A stretch of 38,750 bases of DNA. It comes from Actinomycetota bacterium. Its GTDB lineage: Bacteria; Actinomycetota; Acidimicrobiia; Acidimicrobiales; Ilumatobacteraceae. The position numbers were made by a program, and so were the translations under genes. Of the stretch, positions 22,922 to 31,215 are shown piece by piece. Within the stretch, counting starts at the first letter, position 1; the number at the start of each line of letters is the position of its first letter. The stretch spans positions 1-38,750 of the forward strand of contig SYCI01000150.1 of assembly GCA_005787035.1 (NCBI GenBank), in the 5' to 3' direction. The notes beneath the pieces are model-generated. The model saw only the letters and a list, made by a program, of their open reading frames with translations, was not told the DNA's origin and made no database searches.

Positions 22922-24142
22922 TCAGCTCGCGGCACGACGTTGTGTCTCGGCCCATGTGAGGCCTTGCAGTACGTCCACGTCGTGCGGGAGTCCGAGCACA
23001 CGTTCGGCGACGATGTTGCGCTGAACCTCCCCTGTGCCACCACCGATGGTGAGGGCCCGGGCGAACATGTAACCGTCGAACCAACCCGGGTGTTCCAACG
23101 CGCGGAACCCGACACCCCCGCCACCACCGAGACCGGTGTTGCTGCCGCGCTCGGCCCGACCTTCGACCTGTTGCAACATGCCGTTGGCACCGAGCATGTC
23201 GCGCGCGATCTCCATCACGTGTTGGCCGTGCTCGTCGGCGAGGATCTTGCGGATGCTCGCTTCCGGACCGGGCTGTTCACCCCGCAGGCGGGCCGAGAGG
23301 GTGCGCAGTCGGATGAGATCGAGCAAGACGTGCTCGACGTACACCGATGCCAATCGTTGACGCATCACCGGATCGACGACCGGTCCGTTCGCCCGCACCG
23401 AATCGAGCATTTCGAGTGCGGTCGGACCACTTCCCCACAACACCCCGCCACTCGACAAGGACACGCGCTCGTTGCCGAGGGTCACCTTGGCGAGTCGCCA
23501 GCCGTCACCCTCCTCGCCGACGAGATTGGCCGCCGGTAGGCGAACGTCGGTGAAGAAGACCTCGTTGAAAGTGGAAGCGCCGGTCATCTCCTTGATGGGC
23601 CGGATCTCGATACCGGGCAGATCCATCGGACAGATGAAGTACGACACGCCGCGATGTTTGGGGGCGTCGGCGTTCGTACGGGCGATCAGGATCCCGAACT
23701 TCGCGTACTGCGCGCCGCTCGTCCAGATCTTCTGGCCGTTCACGACGTACTCGTCGCCGTAGCGCACGGCACGCGTCCCGAGGTTGGCAAGATCACTGCC
23801 GCTTCCGGGCTCGCTGAACAACTGACACCAGAACTCTTCACCCGACAGAAGCGGGAGCAGATACCGCTTCTTCTGCTCCTCGGTACCGGCGAACAAGATG
23901 GTGGGCCCGGCCCAGCCGATTCCGATCGGGTTGGAAGGTCGACGGACACCGGCCTTGGTGAGTTCGTCGTCGATCACGATCTGATGGATCGGGTCGGCCG
24001 CGAGTCCGTAGGGCGCGGGCCAGTGCGGAGCCACGTATCCGGCCTCGGCCAATTGGCGCGGCGTCGGATCGGGATGGGATGAAAGCCAACCACGAACCGT
24101 CAGACGACGGGAATCGTCGGCGCCGGGAATCTGGAACTCCAT
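22922..24142 (-). CDS. Acyl-CoA dehydrogenase (FadE-type)
   Basis: The protein is 406 aa from the ATG at 24142. FAD-contact and substrate blocks are WCQLFSEPGSGSDLANL, VNGQKIWTSGAQYA and GGTGEVQRNIVAERVLGLP. The position that carries the catalytic Glu in medium-chain dehydrogenase (YEGT) is Gly here (IGGGT). A Glu in LGNERVSL lies where isovaleryl- and long-chain enzymes place theirs, so activity is still expected. The protein resembles actinobacterial FadE proteins used on branched or steroid side-chain acyl-CoAs. An extra Gly-rich loop (GLGGGGGVGF) precedes the C-terminal part. It is divergent from the acyl-CoA synthetase gene. Confidence 0.92.
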   Translation of the reverse strand: MEFQIPGADDSRRLTVRGWLSSHPDPTPRQLAEAGYVAPHWPAPYGLAADPIHQIVIDDELTKAGVRRPSNPIGIGWAGPTILFAGTEEQKKRYLLPLLSGEEFWCQLFSEPGSGSDLANLGTRAVRYGDEYVVNGQKIWTSGAQYAKFGILIARTNADAPKHRGVSYFICPMDLPGIEIRPIKEMTGASTFNEVFFTDVRLPAANLVGEEGDGWRLAKVTLGNERVSLSSGGVLWGSGPTALEMLDSVRANGPVVDPVMRQRLASVYVEHVLLDLIRLRTLSARLRGEQPGPEASIRKILADEHGQHVMEIARDMLGANGMLQQVEGRAERGSNTGLGGGGGVGFRALEHPGWFDGYMFARALTIGGGTGEVQRNIVAERVLGLPHDVDVLQGLTWAETQRRAAS

Positions 24143-24174
24143 GAAGGCAGAACCCTACGCGTACGATCCTCCCC
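24143..24174. promoter_or_regulatory. Compact divergent promoter around palindrome TACGCGTA
   Basis: The 32 nt between two divergent start codons hold a plus-strand -10 box TACGAT (24162-24167), 7 nt before the GTG, and a minus-strand -10 box TAGGGT (complement of 24152-24157), 9 nt before the ATG. Both touch the perfect palindrome TACGCGTA at 24156-24163. Both mRNAs would have 0-3 nt of leader. Confidence 0.5.
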
Positions 24175-25788
24175 GTGCCGAACGCTCCCGAGACCTGGAA
24201 CATCGCCGACGTCTGGGACATCGTGGCCGAGAGCATTCCGGACGCGCCGGCCCAGGAATACGAAGACGTCGTCCACACATGGCGCGAATTCGATCGGCGG
24301 GCGCAAGGCGTCGCGGGCACTCTGCTCGCCCACGGAGCGCGTCAGCAGGACAAGGTCGCGCAGTACCTGTACAACTGTCCTCACTATCTGGAGAGCATCT
24401 ATGCGCTCTTCAAGGCCGGACTCGTGCCGGTCAACACCAACTATCGCTACACACCCGACGAACTCGTCTACATCTGGGACAACTCCGACGCCGTCGCGGT
24501 GATCTTCCATGGAAGTTTCGCGACCACCATCGAACCCATCCGCTCGCGTCTGCCACGAGTCGTCACCTGGATGTGGGTCGACGACGGTTCGGGGCCGTGC
24601 CCATCGTGGGCGATCGATTACGAAACCGCGGCCGCGAGTCCGGGTGTGAACCACGCTCCGTGGGGACGGCGCGGTGACGACTTGTTGCTCCTGTACACCG
24701 GAGGCACGCCCGGCATGCCCAAGGGCGTGATGTGGCGACAGGAGGATCTGCTCCTCGCGCTCGACAGCGCGAACAAGAAGCGACTTCCGGAAGTCCCCGA
24801 TCGCACAGCGGTTGCGGCGCGAGCCACCAAAGCCGGCCCACGGAACCTGCCGGCCGCGCCACTCATGCACGGGACCGGATTGTTCAACGCGATGAGCAAT
24901 CTCAACGTGGCCGGATCGGTGATCACCATGTCGAACCGAAAGTTCGATCCGATCGATCTCCTCGACACGATCGAAGCCAAGAACGTCAATTCGATGTCGA
25001 TCGTGGGTGACGCATTCGCCAAACCGATCCTGCGCGCCCTCGAGGCCGAGCCCGATCGCTGGAATCTTTCGTCACTCCGCGTGATCATCTCGAGTGGCGT
25101 GATGTTCTCGGCCGAGACCAAGTCCGGACTCCTCCGCCACAATCCGCGACTCATCATGGTGGACGCCCTCGGTTCATCGGAAGCGATCGGCATGGCGCAG
25201 AGCACCACGTCGGCCGATGGTCCGGCCGAGACCGCGCGATTCCAGTTGGGTCCGAACACACGCGTTCTGACCGAGGACGGTCGCGAAGTCGCGCCGGGTA
25301 GCGAAGAACTCGGGCGCGTCGCATTACGCGGTCACACACCGATCGGTTACTACAAGGACGAACAGAAGTCGGCCGCGACCTTCCAGGTGATCGACGGCGT
25401 TCGCTGGTCGATTCCGGGCGATTGGGCGCGCGTCGATGCCGATGGCACCGTGCACCTTCTCGGTCGTGGCAGCCAGTGCATCAACACCGGCGGCGAGAAG
25501 GTCTACCCCGAGGAAGTGGAGGAAGCCCTCAAACTTCACCCGTCGGTTGCCGACGCCGCCGTGGTCGGCGTGCCCGACGAACGATTCGGACAGGCCATCA
25601 CCGCACTCGTGGAGCCATGGCCCGGCGCCGAGGTCGACGAGGCTGCGCTCATTGCGCACGTGAAGATTCACCTCGCGGCCTACAAGGCGCCCAAACGCGT
25701 GATCGGGATCGAGACGGTCGGCCGCGCCGGCAATGGGAAACTCGATTACAAGCGGCTCACGGCCCACGCTCTCGGCGTCCTCGGCTAG
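24175..25788 (+). CDS. Acyl-CoA synthetase (FadD19-like AMP-forming ligase)
   Basis: The protein is 537 aa from the GTG at 24175 and belongs to the ANL adenylating superfamily. The phosphate loop is LLYTGGTPGMPKGVMW (residues 172-187), with Pro179 where most relatives have Thr. Downstream are VDALGSSEA (the adenine-binding region), WSIPGDWARVDADG (hinge Asp) and the C-terminal lysine block GNGKLDYKRL. The overall pattern follows mycobacterial FadD19-type ligases, which activate steroid side-chain or long-chain acids with ATP and CoA. It is divergent from an acyl-CoA dehydrogenase gene and upstream of an SDR and a second dehydrogenase, so it probably feeds that pathway. Confidence 0.9.
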   Translation: MPNAPETWNIADVWDIVAESIPDAPAQEYEDVVHTWREFDRRAQGVAGTLLAHGARQQDKVAQYLYNCPHYLESIYALFKAGLVPVNTNYRYTPDELVYIWDNSDAVAVIFHGSFATTIEPIRSRLPRVVTWMWVDDGSGPCPSWAIDYETAAASPGVNHAPWGRRGDDLLLLYTGGTPGMPKGVMWRQEDLLLALDSANKKRLPEVPDRTAVAARATKAGPRNLPAAPLMHGTGLFNAMSNLNVAGSVITMSNRKFDPIDLLDTIEAKNVNSMSIVGDAFAKPILRALEAEPDRWNLSSLRVIISSGVMFSAETKSGLLRHNPRLIMVDALGSSEAIGMAQSTTSADGPAETARFQLGPNTRVLTEDGREVAPGSEELGRVALRGHTPIGYYKDEQKSAATFQVIDGVRWSIPGDWARVDADGTVHLLGRGSQCINTGGEKVYPEEVEEALKLHPSVADAAVVGVPDERFGQAITALVEPWPGAEVDEAALIAHVKIHLAAYKAPKRVIGIETVGRAGNGKLDYKRLTAHALGVLG

Positions 25789-25809
25789 TCGGGTCCTCGG
25801 AGGGCTGAC

Positions 25810-25815
25810 TAGCGT
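25810..25815 (+). promoter_or_regulatory. -10 box TAGCGT with ~37-nt leader for the SDR/dehydrogenase unit
   Basis: TAGCGT lies in the 71-nt gap after the acyl-CoA synthetase gene. A start about 7 nt later leaves a leader ending in AGGAG before the ATG at 25860. This is one of the few starts in the window with both a leader and a clear ribosome site. Confidence 0.4.
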
Positions 25816-25859
25816 CGGCATCCCGCGGGCCGCCCGGCCCCATCCCCCAGGAGTGTCAC

Positions 25860-26753
25860 ATGTCGTCTCTCGGCTTCGACGGAAGAGTTGCGATCATCAC
25901 CGGTGCCGGCGGCGGTCTCGGTCGGCAACACGCATTGCTCATGGCGAGTCGCGGCGCGCTGATCGTCGTGAACGACCTCGGTGGTTCGGTGGACGGCACG
26001 GGCTCGAGCGCCGCGGCGGCTCAGAAGGTGGTCGACGAGATCAAGGCCCTCGGTGGCGAGGCCGTCGCCGACACCAACTCGGTGGCCACACCCGAGGGCG
26101 GCGCGGCGATCGTGCAGACCGCGATCGATGCCTTCGGTCGCGTCGACATCGTCGTGAACAACGCCGGCATCCTTCGCGACAAGGCGTTCCACAACATGGA
26201 ACCCGATCTTTTGAATCCGGTTCTCGACGTCCACCTGAAGGGCGCGTTCTACGTCACGCGTCCGGCGTTCATCAAGATGCGCGAGCAGGGTTACGGCCGC
26301 ATCATCTCCACGTCGTCGGCCGCCGGTGTGTTCGGCAACTTCGGTCAGACCAACTACGGCGCGGCCAAGATGGGACTCGTCGGCTTCACCCGCGTCCTCG
26401 CCGTCGAGGGTGCCCGGAACAACATCAAGGCCAACGCCATCGCGCCGCTCGCCATGACGCGTATGACCGAGGACATCCTCGGCGGCTTGAAGGACAAACT
26501 CGATCCGGGTCTCGTGTCTCCGCTCGTTGCCTTCCTCGCGCACGAGGATTGTCCGGCTTCGGGACAACTCTTTTCGGTGGGTGGTGGACGAGTGGCCCAG
26601 GTGTTCCTCGGCGAAACGAACGGCTTCTACTCACCCACCCTCACCCCCGAGGACGTGCAGGCGAACTGGGGAACCATCACCGATCGCAACGGCTACGCAG
26701 TGCCCAACAACCTCGGCGAGGAAACCGCCCTCTTCCTGCCGTTCTTCAAGTGA
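25860..26753 (+). CDS. SDR-family (3R)-hydroxyacyl-CoA / 17-beta-hydroxysteroid dehydrogenase-like
   Basis: The protein is 297 aa, with AGGAG upstream of the ATG. The Rossmann motif is TGAGGGLG, followed by VVNDLGGSVDGTGSS and NNAGILRDKAF. The active site is complete: Ser in STSSAAG, and Tyr166 and Lys170 in TNYGAAKMG. The sequence follows the dehydrogenase domain of multifunctional enzyme 2 and the mycobacterial HSD-like proteins of cholesterol side-chain degradation. It should oxidise a 3-hydroxyacyl-CoA or a 17-hydroxy steroid with NAD+. It is a paralogue of the SDR at 9506, which has lost the Lys. The acyl-CoA dehydrogenase gene starts 2 nt after its stop. Confidence 0.9.
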   Translation: MSSLGFDGRVAIITGAGGGLGRQHALLMASRGALIVVNDLGGSVDGTGSSAAAAQKVVDEIKALGGEAVADTNSVATPEGGAAIVQTAIDAFGRVDIVVNNAGILRDKAFHNMEPDLLNPVLDVHLKGAFYVTRPAFIKMREQGYGRIISTSSAAGVFGNFGQTNYGAAKMGLVGFTRVLAVEGARNNIKANAIAPLAMTRMTEDILGGLKDKLDPGLVSPLVAFLAHEDCPASGQLFSVGGGRVAQVFLGETNGFYSPTLTPEDVQANWGTITDRNGYAVPNNLGEETALFLPFFK

Positions 26754-26755
26754 CC

Positions 26756-27874
26756 ATGATCAGCGTCGACGACTTCGCCGCCGAGGCCAAGGAGTGGCTG
26801 GTCGCGAACAAACATCTCGCGCCGCGTGATTACGGCGCGATCTGCCCACCCGATCTCGTCGACGAGGGTCTTCGCTGGCAGAAGCACCTCTACGCATCCG
26901 GTCGCGCCGGTATTCATTGGCCGGTCGAGGTCGGTGGACAGGGATTGACACCCGCCCATCAAGCGCAGTGGTTGTACGAGTGCGCACTAGCCGGTGTTCC
27001 GGGAGTCTTCAACATGGTCGGACTCGTCCTCGCCGGTGGAGCGATCATGAAGTTCGGCACCGAGGAGCACCGGACCCGCCACCTGCAGGCCACGCTGCGC
27101 GCCGATCACGTGTGGTGCCAGTTGTTCAGCGAACCCGGTGCGGGTAGCGACCTCGGATCGCTCAGCACGCGCGCCGAGCGCGACGGCGACCGTTACATCG
27201 TGAACGGGCAGAAGGTCTGGTGCTCGGGCGGCCGCTACAGCAACTGGGGAATCCTCATGGCTCGTACCGATCCGGAGGCACCCAAGCACGAAGGCATCTC
27301 TTTCTTCCTGCTCGACATGAGCCTGCCCGGTATCGAGATCCGGCCGCTCAAGCAGATGACCGGCGAGGCCGAGTTCGACGAGGTCTTCTTCACCGACGTC
27401 GAGGTGCCCGCCGAAGCACTCATCGGACCTCTGCACGGTGGTTGGGGTGTCGGCATGGCAGTGCTCACCTCCGAGCGCGGTCACATCGGCACGAGCGTCA
27501 TTTCACTCGAACGCCGACTCGAATCGATTTCGCGTCTGGCCGAAGGGCGCGACCTCACGTCGGTCGAGCGCCAGGAACTCACCACACTTCTCGCCAAGGG
27601 AATGGCGTACAAGGCGATGGCCCAGCGCCAGGGGCCGGTCGCTTCCACTGCGGCCTCGCTCATGAAACTCGGAATCACCGAGATGATGTTCGACACCAGC
27701 ATGTTGCGAGCCGACATTTCTGGTGCCGACGCAACGCTCGAAGGGCCCGATGCCTTCGGACTGCTCGCCGCACCCGGCGGACGTATCGCCGGTGGGACCA
27801 GCCAGGTCCAGCGCAACATCATCGGCGAACGACTCCTCGGATTACCTCGCGAACCTCGCCCCGAGAAGCACTGA
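26756..27874 (+). CDS. Acyl-CoA dehydrogenase (FadE-type), second copy
   Basis: The protein is 372 aa from the ATG at 26756. The 713-aa track ORF starts far upstream in a shadow frame of the SDR gene. Key blocks are WCQLFSEPGAGSDLGSL, VNGQKVWCSGGRYSNWG, EFDEVFFTDVEVP and IAGGTSQVQRNIIGERLLGLP. As in the neighbour at 22922, the YEGT-type Glu is Gly, and a Glu in LTSERGHIG occupies the isovaleryl-type position. Length is about 30 residues shorter than the first copy. Actinobacterial steroid dehydrogenases often work as heterotetramers of two different FadE proteins, but these two genes are on opposite strands. It forms an operon with the SDR. Confidence 0.92.
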   Translation: MISVDDFAAEAKEWLVANKHLAPRDYGAICPPDLVDEGLRWQKHLYASGRAGIHWPVEVGGQGLTPAHQAQWLYECALAGVPGVFNMVGLVLAGGAIMKFGTEEHRTRHLQATLRADHVWCQLFSEPGAGSDLGSLSTRAERDGDRYIVNGQKVWCSGGRYSNWGILMARTDPEAPKHEGISFFLLDMSLPGIEIRPLKQMTGEAEFDEVFFTDVEVPAEALIGPLHGGWGVGMAVLTSERGHIGTSVISLERRLESISRLAEGRDLTSVERQELTTLLAKGMAYKAMAQRQGPVASTAASLMKLGITEMMFDTSMLRADISGADATLEGPDAFGLLAAPGGRIAGGTSQVQRNIIGERLLGLPREPRPEKH

Positions 27875-27913
27875 ATCCTCGCGGGCGGGCGGCTGATCCC
27901 CGAAAAACGCCCG

Positions 27914-27919
27914 TAGAAT
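27914..27919 (+). promoter_or_regulatory. -10 box TAGAAT for the hydrolase/PAP2/DsbA unit
   Basis: TAGAAT in the 101-nt gap after the dehydrogenase gene would start a transcript near 27926 with a leader of about 50 nt. A GC-rich arm pair CGGGCG (27882-27887) and CGCCCG (27908-27913) lies just upstream and could weakly terminate the previous operon. Confidence 0.4.
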
Positions 27920-27975
27920 CGTCACTCTTCGTCATCTACGGCCGATGTCCGGTTCGGCCCCTCGGAGAGAACCCC

Positions 27976-28818
27976 TTGAAAGTCGCATCAGCCAACGGCG
28001 TGAAAGTCGAGTTGCACGATCTCGGCGGCCATGGTCCGACCATGCTCATGTCGCATGCGAATGGCTTCCACGGCCTGTGCTGGTCGCCCGTCGCCGCGCA
28101 CCTGACGCGCCGCTTCCACTGTTACGCCCACGATCACCGCGGACACGGCGACACCGCACTGCCCAAGAACTGGAAGGTCGCCTGGGCCGGCTACGGCGCC
28201 GATGCCTCGGCCGCGGCCAACGCCGTCCGCGAAGACGGCGGCATCATCGGCGTCGGACACTCGATGGGTGGTGCCACTCTCCTGATGGCGGCCGTGAAGG
28301 ACCCATCGCTCTTCCGTGGACTTCTCGTGTACGAACCCATCGTTCCGCCGGCCGACCTCCGCTTGCCGGCCAACCGCCCGAACAACCTCGCCGACGGCGC
28401 CGCGCGCCGCAAAGCATCGTTCAAGAGTTTCGAGGACGCGATCGCGAACTACTCGGCCAAGATGCCGATGTCGTCGTTCGCCCCGGAAGCCCTCGAGGCC
28501 TACGTGCGCGGCGGATTCAAGAAGGGTGACGACGGTCAGGTGCATCTGAAGTGCGACCCGGCTCTCGAAGCCGAGAACTTCCGCAATCCGGTGGTGCCCA
28601 ACCTCTGGAAGAAGCTCGCCGATCTCACGATCCCGGTCTGGGTTTTGTCGGGCCATCCCGAGCCCTTCCAGCCGTCGGGTTGGGCCGAGGCCGTGGCCGA
28701 TCATCTGCCCAACGGAAAGCACATCGAGTACAGCGACCTCGACCACTTCGGACCGTTCGTCGATCCGGCCCGTATCGCCCGGATCATCGACACCTTCGCC
28801 GATACTCTCGAGCCCTGA
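27976..28818 (+). CDS. Alpha/beta hydrolase
   Basis: The protein is 280 aa from a TTG at 27976, chosen because GGAGAGA lies 5 nt upstream and the sequence KVASANGVKVELHDLG is a natural N-terminus. The track ORF start at 27220 is inside the previous gene. The oxyanion-hole block reads MSHANGFHGLCW, the nucleophile elbow GVGHSMGGA (Ser96), and the catalytic His lies in YSDLDHFGPFVDP near the C-terminus. DHRGHGDT follows strand 4. The substrate is unknown. Its stop overlaps the PAP2 ATG by one base (TGATG). Confidence 0.85.
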   Translation: MKVASANGVKVELHDLGGHGPTMLMSHANGFHGLCWSPVAAHLTRRFHCYAHDHRGHGDTALPKNWKVAWAGYGADASAAANAVREDGGIIGVGHSMGGATLLMAAVKDPSLFRGLLVYEPIVPPADLRLPANRPNNLADGAARRKASFKSFEDAIANYSAKMPMSSFAPEALEAYVRGGFKKGDDGQVHLKCDPALEAENFRNPVVPNLWKKLADLTIPVWVLSGHPEPFQPSGWAEAVADHLPNGKHIEYSDLDHFGPFVDPARIARIIDTFADTLEP

Positions 28819-29384
28819 TGGCGGCAACGGTCGAGACACCCGGAACCGATTCGTTCGGTCCGAATGTCGCCCGCCTCGACGCCGCCCTCGATCGTCGACT
28901 CGAACCCTGGCGCGACTCCGAGTTGGCGAGTCGCGTGTTCACGGCCGCGAGTCATCTGGGTGACTGGAGCCTGATCTGGCACTTGGTCGGAGCCGCACGT
29001 GGGATCACGAGTGAGAAGCGGGCCGCCCAAGCCCTGGCCCTGTCGGCTCTTCTGGGTGCCGAATCGTTGATCGTCAACCAAGGCGTGAAGCGTCTCTTCA
29101 AACGTGAACGCCCGACCGAGAGCGGTGACGACCGTTTCGACGTTCGTACTCCTTCCACGTCGAGTTTCCCGAGCGGACACGCGAGTGCGGCGGCCTTCGC
29201 GGCCACGGTGCTCACGACTCTCGACGGCAAGAAGTCGGCACCGCTCTGGTTCGGCCTGGCCACCGTCGTCGGAACGAGCCGTGCCTTCGTTCGCATCCAC
29301 CATGCATCCGATGTGATCGGCGGTGCCGCCGTGGGTGTCGGTCTCGGACTCCTCGCCCGCCCACTCGTCAAGAAACTTCGTTAG
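28818..29384 (+). CDS. PAP2-family membrane-associated phosphatase
   Basis: The protein is 188 aa. The three-part phosphatase signature is present: KRLFKRERP (KxxxxxxRP), SFPSGHASA (PSGH) and SRAFVRIHHASD (SRxxxxxHxxxD). Four or five hydrophobic segments surround it, so the active site is probably at the membrane. The family removes phosphate from phosphatidate or prenyl diphosphates. With the wax ester synthase gene about 2 kb away, a phosphatidate role in acylglycerol synthesis is possible but not shown. It is coupled to the preceding hydrolase gene. Confidence 0.9.
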   Translation: MAATVETPGTDSFGPNVARLDAALDRRLEPWRDSELASRVFTAASHLGDWSLIWHLVGAARGITSEKRAAQALALSALLGAESLIVNQGVKRLFKRERPTESGDDRFDVRTPSTSSFPSGHASAAAFAATVLTTLDGKKSAPLWFGLATVVGTSRAFVRIHHASDVIGGAAVGVGLGLLARPLVKKLR

Positions 29385-29394
29385 GGAGGTTCCC

Positions 29395-29994
29395 ATGACC
29401 CGTCGATTCGCCATCACGTGGGACTACCGCTGCCCCTACGGCCGGATCGCCCACGATCACGTGGCCACCGGACTTCTCGCCGGCGCCGACTGGGACGTGA
29501 CTTTCCTCCCCTTCTGTCTGGGTCAGTCGCATGTGGAGCCCGGCATGCCCGACGTGTGGGACGCCCCCGAATCCGACTCGGGCCTTCTCGCGCTTCAGGT
29601 GGGAGTCGCAGTGCGCGACAACCAACCGCACGCGTTCGTCCCGCTGCACCACGCGCTGTACGAGTTCAAGCATGCGCTCGGCGGCAACATCCGCGACCGC
29701 GCGTCACTGGCCAAAGTGCTGGAGGGCAGCGGCCTCGACCCGGAGGCCGTGTTCGCCGAGGTCGATTCGGGTCGTCCGCTCGCCACCATCGCCGAAGAAC
29801 ACACTCGCTACGCGACATCGCATCACGTCTGGGGTGTGCCGGTCTTCGTGGTCGACGACAAGGCGGTCTTCGTACGTCTGCTCGATCGCGCCGACGGAGA
29901 CGAAGCCCTCGCCATTCACACCATCGAGCGCATCCTCGACAACATCGACTGGCCGATCCTGAACGAGTTCAAGCACACGTCGGTTCCCCGCTGA
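29395..29994 (+). CDS. DsbA-fold (thioredoxin-like) protein with single-Cys CPYG motif
   Basis: The protein is 199 aa with GGGAGG 5 nt before the ATG. The N-terminus FAITWDYRCPYGRIAHDHV matches the DsbA/FrnE/HCCA-isomerase group, with the active-site motif CPYG at Cys13. The second Cys of CxxC is Gly. The cis-proline loop is HVWGVPVFVVDD. No signal peptide is present, so it is cytosolic. Relatives include mycothiol-dependent nitroreductase (CPWC) and glutathione-S-transferase-like isomerases. The single Cys suggests a thiol-transferase or isomerase rather than a dithiol oxidase. It probably ends the operon, and its stop abuts the convergent metzincin gene. Confidence 0.82.
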   Translation: MTRRFAITWDYRCPYGRIAHDHVATGLLAGADWDVTFLPFCLGQSHVEPGMPDVWDAPESDSGLLALQVGVAVRDNQPHAFVPLHHALYEFKHALGGNIRDRASLAKVLEGSGLDPEAVFAEVDSGRPLATIAEEHTRYATSHHVWGVPVFVVDDKAVFVRLLDRADGDEALAIHTIERILDNIDWPILNEFKHTSVPR

Positions 29995-31194
29995 TCAATC
30001 GCGCGGAACGGCACTTGGTTCGTCGCGACGCACCCGCAAGTCGGCCACGACCGATCCATCGGGATTCTCCACGACGAGTCCGACCTTCACACTGAACGCT
30101 TCATTGGTGAAGACGGCCGTCGTCGACTGCGTGGCGATGAGTTCGCCGATGGTCGACCGCATCAACACCGATGGTCGTTCGTTCCAGGGTCGATCGGCCG
30201 TGTCAACCACATGGACCACCACGCCCGAACGAACGAGATGATCGTTGTCGGCGCGATCGGCCACCAATTCGACCGTCGCGAATCGTCCCGAACCGAGTGC
30301 GATCACCAGGATGCGAGGGCGACCGCGCTGGGCCATCGAATCGGTGGATGCGATCGGCACGGCGTCGGTCCATTCGCCGGCCGGTCGAGCCGCCCAGTCG
30401 AGAACCAGAACTTCATCGTCTTCGAACCAACCCGACATCAGCGCGTCGAGGGCCAACACGCCCGGGGCGTGGCGTCGCTCGGGGTCGATCCGTCGCGGCG
30501 CGTCGCTGGCACTCATCACGTCGTACGGACTGTCGTAGAGATGACCGCCGGCCGCTGCGCCCTCGACGGTGGAGCTGTGCGACCAACCGAGTGCATGACC
30601 GAGCTCGTGCTCGACGAGATCGAGAGCCGGTGAACCTTCCCATCCGGGCAGGAAGTCCGCCGCACCGACGAACACCGCCCGACCCGACTCACGCGCCGCG
30701 CACGGCTGCGCACATCGTTCGCCGACCCGACCCCAACCGCCGGGCCCGTCCGGGCGCAGCGGAGCGGTGGCCACCACGAGTACTCCTGTTGGATCGTCGG
30801 TCAGCGTTGCGAGCGCGCGCTCGACACACGTCGTCGAGTCACCAGCGGTGTCCACCTCGACGTCGCCCGCGATCACGAACTCGGGTCGGTAATCACCCTG
30901 GGACCAACGGTCGAAATAATCACTGACCGGTTCGAGCCAGCCGACGAGATCCGATGACGTCGCCGTCAGGCGCGTGGTGTCGGGGGCGAATTCGTCGACA
31001 TTGGTGTCGAGGGGAATCCGACACCGGACGACCGCCCACACATCGGAACCACGACCGAGGCTTCCCCAATCACCGGACGGTCGGAGTGACGTGACGATCT
31101 CGGCCGACCCGCCGAACGGTTTCTCGGGTGACCCGCAGCCCGCGACCACCATGAACGCGCCGGCCAGAACGGCGATCACTTCTTTCCTCACCAC
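29995..31194 (-). CDS. Secreted lipoprotein metzincin-type zinc protease
   Basis: The protein is 399 aa. The signal peptide ends in lipobox VAGC (Cys20), so it is predicted to be anchored to the outer face of the membrane. The catalytic zinc motif is the full metzincin form HELGHALGWSH (residues 196-206), followed by a Met-turn SPYDVMSAS (Met227). Several Cys residues (for example in ERCAQPCAARES) could form disulfides outside the cell. The C-terminal ~170 residues are beta-rich and unrecognised. The start is one of two tandem GTG codons (31194 or 31191). A -10 box TACGGT lies 5-8 nt upstream and is interlocked with the promoter of the wax ester synthase gene. The substrate is unknown. Confidence 0.85.
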   Translation of the reverse strand: MVRKEVIAVLAGAFMVVAGCGSPEKPFGGSAEIVTSLRPSGDWGSLGRGSDVWAVVRCRIPLDTNVDEFAPDTTRLTATSSDLVGWLEPVSDYFDRWSQGDYRPEFVIAGDVEVDTAGDSTTCVERALATLTDDPTGVLVVATAPLRPDGPGGWGRVGERCAQPCAARESGRAVFVGAADFLPGWEGSPALDLVEHELGHALGWSHSSTVEGAAAGGHLYDSPYDVMSASDAPRRIDPERRHAPGVLALDALMSGWFEDDEVLVLDWAARPAGEWTDAVPIASTDSMAQRGRPRILVIALGSGRFATVELVADRADNDHLVRSGVVVHVVDTADRPWNERPSVLMRSTIGELIATQSTTAVFTNEAFSVKVGLVVENPDGSVVADLRVRRDEPSAVPRD

Positions 31195-31215
31195 TCGAGA
31201 CCGTAGCCTTGCGCC
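31195..31215. promoter_or_regulatory. Interlocked divergent leaderless promoter sharing one TA step
   Basis: In ACCGTAGCCT (31200-31209) the plus-strand -10 box TAGCCT and the minus-strand -10 box TACGGT overlap by the central TA. The plus start codon is 6 nt after its box and the minus GTG codons are 5 and 8 nt after theirs. Only 21 nt separate the two genes, so RNA polymerase must choose one direction at a time. Confidence 0.6.

Noticed and set aside
22883-25859. KstR- or FadR-type operators near the lipid genes
   Set aside because: No AACnnGTT-type palindrome was found near the starts at 24142, 24175 or 25860.
25733-26755. Long upstream extension of the second acyl-CoA dehydrogenase ORF
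   Set aside because: It covers the SDR gene in another frame. The dehydrogenase homology begins at the ATG at 26756, 2 nt after the SDR stop.
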